64,000 nt of DNA from UBA7672 sp047601145. GTDB taxonomy: Bacteria > Pseudomonadota > Alphaproteobacteria > Caulobacterales > Hyphomonadaceae. Numbering within the stretch: position 1 is the first letter of the stretch; each line of letters opens with the position of its first letter. Under the pieces are notes generated by a model. It was not told the DNA's origin. It did not search any database and saw nothing but the letters and a program-made list of their open reading frames with translations. The stretch covers positions 434,001 to 498,000 of the forward strand of contig JASGJW010000001.1 in the NCBI GenBank assembly GCA_047601145.1, read 5' to 3'. Both the position numbers and the translations under genes were made by a program. This document shows, piece by piece, positions 60,863 to 64,000 of the stretch.

Positions 60863-61733
60863 GACCGGGAAATGAATAGGGCGGCCCGGAGCGGACGGGG
60901 GCTGCGGGCATGGCCGCGCGATCTCGCAGATGGCCGCGCGGCGAGCAAGAATTTGTTTCGCAGTGGGGATGAGACGGCGGTCCGCGCGAGCGTGCAGCCT
61001 CCTTGTCACTGCTGGATGTGAGAGTGTGTTTGCCGGCGAGAGACCGCGACAGCCCCCCGCGTTTTGAGAGCGTGACGAGCCTGAGGCTTGCCCGCGCGCC
61101 TTTCTTCACCCCGAACTATTGTCCGGGGCGCCGTTAGGGCGGCGAGCCACCAGACAAGGACAGGCTTCATGAGCTCGCATCGGAACGTGTTCGGCCTCGA
61201 TATCGCCGGAGACTGCATCGACGTCTTCGAGGCGATGGACGGGTATGAGCGGAACAGGGAACCGAGGGTCTTCTCGAGACTCACCTCTTCATCTGGCGTG
61301 TTTTGCGCGGGCAGAAGCGGGACGAGCGAGCAGGATTTGCGCGCTCGCCTCGTTAGGCGACTTGCTTCCGTGTCCGTCAGCAATATTTTTTTCAGGCTGG
61401 CGAAATTGCATCGCTCCTGTTTGCGCAGCGGCATGAGCTGACGTTCGAGACATCTCACGCGACACTTCCGTTGCGACCTGCCGGAGCGGGAGCCGGGAGA
61501 TTTGCCTGTCGCAGGCTGAGAGTGATTGTCAGTCCGCAGCCGCGACCTCACCGAAGTCGCCTTTGCGTAAACGAGAACTGCCGCTGCGACGTGGCGCCTT
61601 AGCGGCGCCGTTGACGGTGATGTGAGCGAAGATCAGCGTCACATATGCGCGAGCCGCAAAGCGGCCGAGCGGCGACGCCACCTCCCAAATTGCGTCGCTC
61701 CGGGGAGGATCGCAGTCAGGGAGGACGCGTCGT
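60863..61733. other. Gene-poor stretch with a possible gene remnant
   Basis: About 870 bases lack a convincing gene. A plus-strand frame from ATG 61169 (NVFGLDIAGDCIDVFEAMDG) has gene-like third-position GC for about 35 codons, then decays; the opening faintly resembles IS110-type transposases but that is weak. Other marks: inverted repeat GGCGCC-TTAGC-GGCGCC at 61593-61609 and TGTGA-N13-TCACA at 61621-61643. The last 100 bases presumably hold the TonB-receptor promoter. Confidence 0.4.
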
Positions 61734-64000
61734 ATGGCGCAGCTCAATCGTATTTCACTCGTCAGTCTCATTGCGCTCGGCCTGGCCATGCCAGCCATGG
61801 CGCAGAACACTACGCCAGCTGGGCCACAGACAGCGCCGCAGGCGCCGCCTGAAGATGAAAAGGGAAAACCGGATCGCGCCGCCCGAGACGTGGTCGTCGT
61901 GACCGCGCAGAAGCGCGAAGAAACCGTGCAGGACATCGCGGTGGCCGTGACCGCCATCACCGATGAGATGCGCGACCAGATCGGCCTCACCACGGTGCAG
62001 GACTACACCAACTTCGCACCGGGCCTCTCCTACTCGACCGCGAGCGACCGCCTCGGCATGCGCGGCGTGACGCGTACCTCCAACAACTTCGGCATCCGTT
62101 CGGGCATCTCGAACTATGTCGACGGCGTCTACTTCTCCTCCGCCATCCCGGCCAGCCGCGAACCGATCTTCGTCGAACGCGTCGAGGTCGTGCGTGGCCC
62201 GCAAGGCACCCTCTACGGCCGCGACTCGATCGGCGGCGCGCTCAACGTCATCACCAAGCGTCCGACGGAAGAGTTCGAGGGCCAGGTGAACATGCAGTAC
62301 GGCAATTACGACACGCTCGGCGTGGCGGGCACGTTCGCCGGACCGATCACTGACTGGATGCGCTATCGCGTCGGCTATTCGCGCCAGGCGCAGAACGAAG
62401 GCTTCCTCACCAACTATTCGGGCCTTGAAACCGAGGGCGGCCGCAAGGACGACAGCTATGTCGAAGGCCAGCTGGAGTTCGACATTGGCGACGATCTCGA
62501 CCTGTGGATCCGCGGCGGCAGCCTCAGCTGGGATGTGCGCAAGGGCCCGCCTGGCGCGCGCGTCGGCGGTGACGACCCCTACCCCTACAACACACGCTTC
62601 TTCAACTCGACCGCCGAACTTGGCCCCAACGGATGGTTTGGTCTTGCTGATCCCGCCCACGTCCAGGTCGGCACGCAGACAACAAACCCGGCGCTTACCG
62701 ATCGCTACGCCTTCAACACCGACTTCACCAACTTCGCCTACCTGGCGCCAACCCAGGAATATGCGGTCGAGGCGGTCTACCATGCGCCCGCTTTCGACAT
62801 CAAATATCTCGGCGGCTACGTCTGGTATCACTACAACCTGCAACAGGACCAGGACGGCACGGCGGTGAAGAGCTTCACCTGCACGCCGGCCATGGCGGCC
62901 TTCGGCTGCACGTCCGGCCGCAGGTACGACACTGAGCGCGTCTCGGACTACAACGAGAACCGCGCCTGGTATTCGAACGAACTCAACTTCCTGTCGACAT
63001 GGGAAGGACCGCTGCAAGTCGTGGCGGGTCTCTACCAGTACCAGGAAAACTACAACCAGATCATCTTCGTGGACCAGATCCACGATCCGGGCGGTCCGGT
63101 CGTCAAGCTGAGCGATCTGACAAGCGGCGCGTTCTTCGTGCCCGGGTTCAACAACTTCCAGACGATCCAGCCGACCAATACAGGACGCTACATCAACTCC
63201 GGCGCCCTGCGCCCCGGCGCGTCGCTGATGTTCCGCACCAACAACCAGGGCCTCAACAACGCTTATGGCGCGTTCGTGCAGACCGACTGGCAGCTGAACG
63301 ACCAGTGGAAGATCACGGCCGGCATCCGCTGGTCGCAGGACAACATGGATACGCGTGAATATGCGCGCGTCATCAACCACGAAGTCGTGCGAGCGGCGAT
63401 TGCTCCGCTGTTCGGCGCTGCGGCGGCATTCCTGCCGACCCGGATCGACGTGACCGAAACGCTGGGCGGGCCTGATCCCACAACCGTCACTCCCTCGAAC
63501 CCACTCGGCAACGCCGCCAAGGGCGTGGTCAACGCCAACCCGACGGCCACGGACAAGAGCCGCTACGGGGTTTATTACGACGCCTATGGCAACAGCTATC
63601 GCGACCTTGCTGCGCAGTGGGAAGAAGTGACTGGCGTTGTCGGCCTCGACTGGACGCCGGACGACGACACGCTGATCTACGGCAAGTACAACCGCGGCTA
63701 CAAACCGGGCGGCCTTGGCTGCGCGGCGACGTTCTGCACGCAGGTTGCAACGCCCTATACCGACAAGGAACTCGTTGACGCCTTCGAACTGGGCTTCAAA
63801 CGTGACTGGAAGGAGTGGAACCTCACCACCAACGCGGTGCTGTTCTACTACGACTACAATGGCTATCAGGTCTCCAACACCATCGTGCCGGACGATCCCG
63901 ATGGCTCAGGTCCCCAGCCGCGTCCGCCAGCCTATGCAGCCTACGTCAACCTGCCCAACACCAAGACGACCGGCTTCGAACTCGAGACGACGTGGTACCC
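61734..64000 (+). CDS. TonB-dependent outer-membrane receptor (3' end beyond window)
   Basis: From ATG 61734 the frame is open for 755 codons to the edge. AGGGAGGA precedes the start. A signal peptide (LVSLIALGLAMPAMAQ) is followed by a TonB-box-like VVVVTAQKREETVQD, the plug (TTVQDYTNFAPGLSYSTASD, VDGVYFSSAIPASREPIFVE, RVEVVRGPQGTLYGRDSIGG, ALNVITKRPTEEFEGQ) and barrel strands rich in aromatic residues (TAGIRWSQDNMD, YGKYNRGYKPGG). It imports a ligand such as a siderophore or polysaccharide-derived compound; which one is not readable. Confidence 0.95.
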   Translation, partial: MAQLNRISLVSLIALGLAMPAMAQNTTPAGPQTAPQAPPEDEKGKPDRAARDVVVVTAQKREETVQDIAVAVTAITDEMRDQIGLTTVQDYTNFAPGLSYSTASDRLGMRGVTRTSNNFGIRSGISNYVDGVYFSSAIPASREPIFVERVEVVRGPQGTLYGRDSIGGALNVITKRPTEEFEGQVNMQYGNYDTLGVAGTFAGPITDWMRYRVGYSRQAQNEGFLTNYSGLETEGGRKDDSYVEGQLEFDIGDDLDLWIRGGSLSWDVRKGPPGARVGGDDPYPYNTRFFNSTAELGPNGWFGLADPAHVQVGTQTTNPALTDRYAFNTDFTNFAYLAPTQEYAVEAVYHAPAFDIKYLGGYVWYHYNLQQDQDGTAVKSFTCTPAMAAFGCTSGRRYDTERVSDYNENRAWYSNELNFLSTWEGPLQVVAGLYQYQENYNQIIFVDQIHDPGGPVVKLSDLTSGAFFVPGFNNFQTIQPTNTGRYINSGALRPGASLMFRTNNQGLNNAYGAFVQTDWQLNDQWKITAGIRWSQDNMDTREYARVINHEVVRAAIAPLFGAAAAFLPTRIDVTETLGGPDPTTVTPSNPLGNAAKGVVNANPTATDKSRYGVYYDAYGNSYRDLAAQWEEVTGVVGLDWTPDDDTLIYGKYNRGYKPGGLGCAATFCTQVATPYTDKELVDAFELGFKRDWKEWNLTTNAVLFYYDYNGYQVSNTIVPDDPDGSGPQPRPPAYAAYVNLPNTKTTGFELETTWY

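Noticed and set aside
61006..61551. 181-codon minus-strand frame in the gap before the TonB receptor
   Set aside because: No domain, no ribosome binding site and poor codon character; likely chance.
61621..61643. TGTGA...TCACA as a Crp binding site
   Set aside because: The spacing is 13 bases instead of 6, so it does not fit Crp.
61755..63380. 541-codon minus-strand frame opposite the TonB receptor
   Set aside because: The plus strand encodes a clear TonB receptor with signal peptide and plug; the antisense frame is a His/Val/Arg-rich shadow.
1..64000. tRNA, rRNA, CRISPR array, prophage or complete insertion sequence
   Set aside because: None was recognised by eye; nearly all the window is covered by protein genes. 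A covariance-model scan would be needed to exclude small RNAs.

Overview
The window looks like a chromosomal segment of a stalked or budding alphaproteobacterium of the Caulobacterales (Caulobacteraceae/Hyphomonadaceae type). This rests on high GC, Caulobacter-style flagellar gene order (fliL-fliM-pflI-like-motE-like-TPR; flgFGAH; dksA, fliX, flgI-cheL-flbY; flagellins beside flaF and flbT), a TTAA-N7-TTAA (CtrA-type) box between fliX and flgI, and a 2-oxoglutarate dehydrogenase/succinyl-CoA synthetase operon. No rRNA, tRNA, CRISPR array, intact insertion sequence or phage gene was recognised.

Layout. 1-3.4 kb: a cut-off gene at the left edge, a single-domain response regulator facing a Crp/Fnr-type regulator across a palindrome, a secreted protein and a GFA-domain protein. 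3.4-13.1 kb: divergent flagellar operons. The minus-strand operon is fliL, fliM, a DUF6468/PflI-like gene, a MotE-like gene and a 1150-residue TPR protein; the plus-strand operon is flgF, flgG, flgA, flgH. fliL and fliM each carry one apparent extra T that breaks the reading frame. 13.1-19.4 kb: PepSY membrane protein, peptide deformylase, rmuC, recR and small membrane or secreted proteins. 19.4-29.4 kb: dksA, fliX, flgI, cheL/flgJ-like, flbY/flgN-like, marC, three flagellin-family genes, flaF and flbT. 29.5-36.3 kb: MoxR ATPase, esterase, an ECF41 sigma factor facing a secreted VOC protein across two matching promoter motifs, a GST, a TIR-transmembrane protein and an acetyltransferase. 36.4-45.7 kb: sucC-sucD-sucA-odhB, two small membrane-protein genes, and lpd. 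45.8-54.9 kb: MFS transporter, Tat-type carotenoid oxygenase with a DUF2141 protein and a divergent membrane-bound LytTR regulator, a TAXI binding protein, CreD, a PlsC-like acyltransferase and a response regulator. 54.9-64 kb: secreted SnoaL-like protein, a 49-codon gene, zapE, TPR protein, mdh, an RmlD-like reductase, an acetyltransferase, a CHAP-domain lipoprotein and the 5' part of a TonB-dependent receptor.

How the genes work together. The flagellar blocks would supply switch, stator-associated, rod, L- and P-ring parts, export help, filament subunits and the FlaF/FlbT pair that controls flagellin production. All three flagellin-family genes have a short inverted repeat just upstream of the start codon, where a post-transcriptional regulator such as FlbT could act. 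The suc/odh/lpd operon and mdh form a TCA-cycle block. The two most self-contained regulatory modules are the ECF41/VOC pair and the LytTR/DUF2141/carotenoid oxygenase cluster. All identifications are by reading motifs and gene context; no database search was run.
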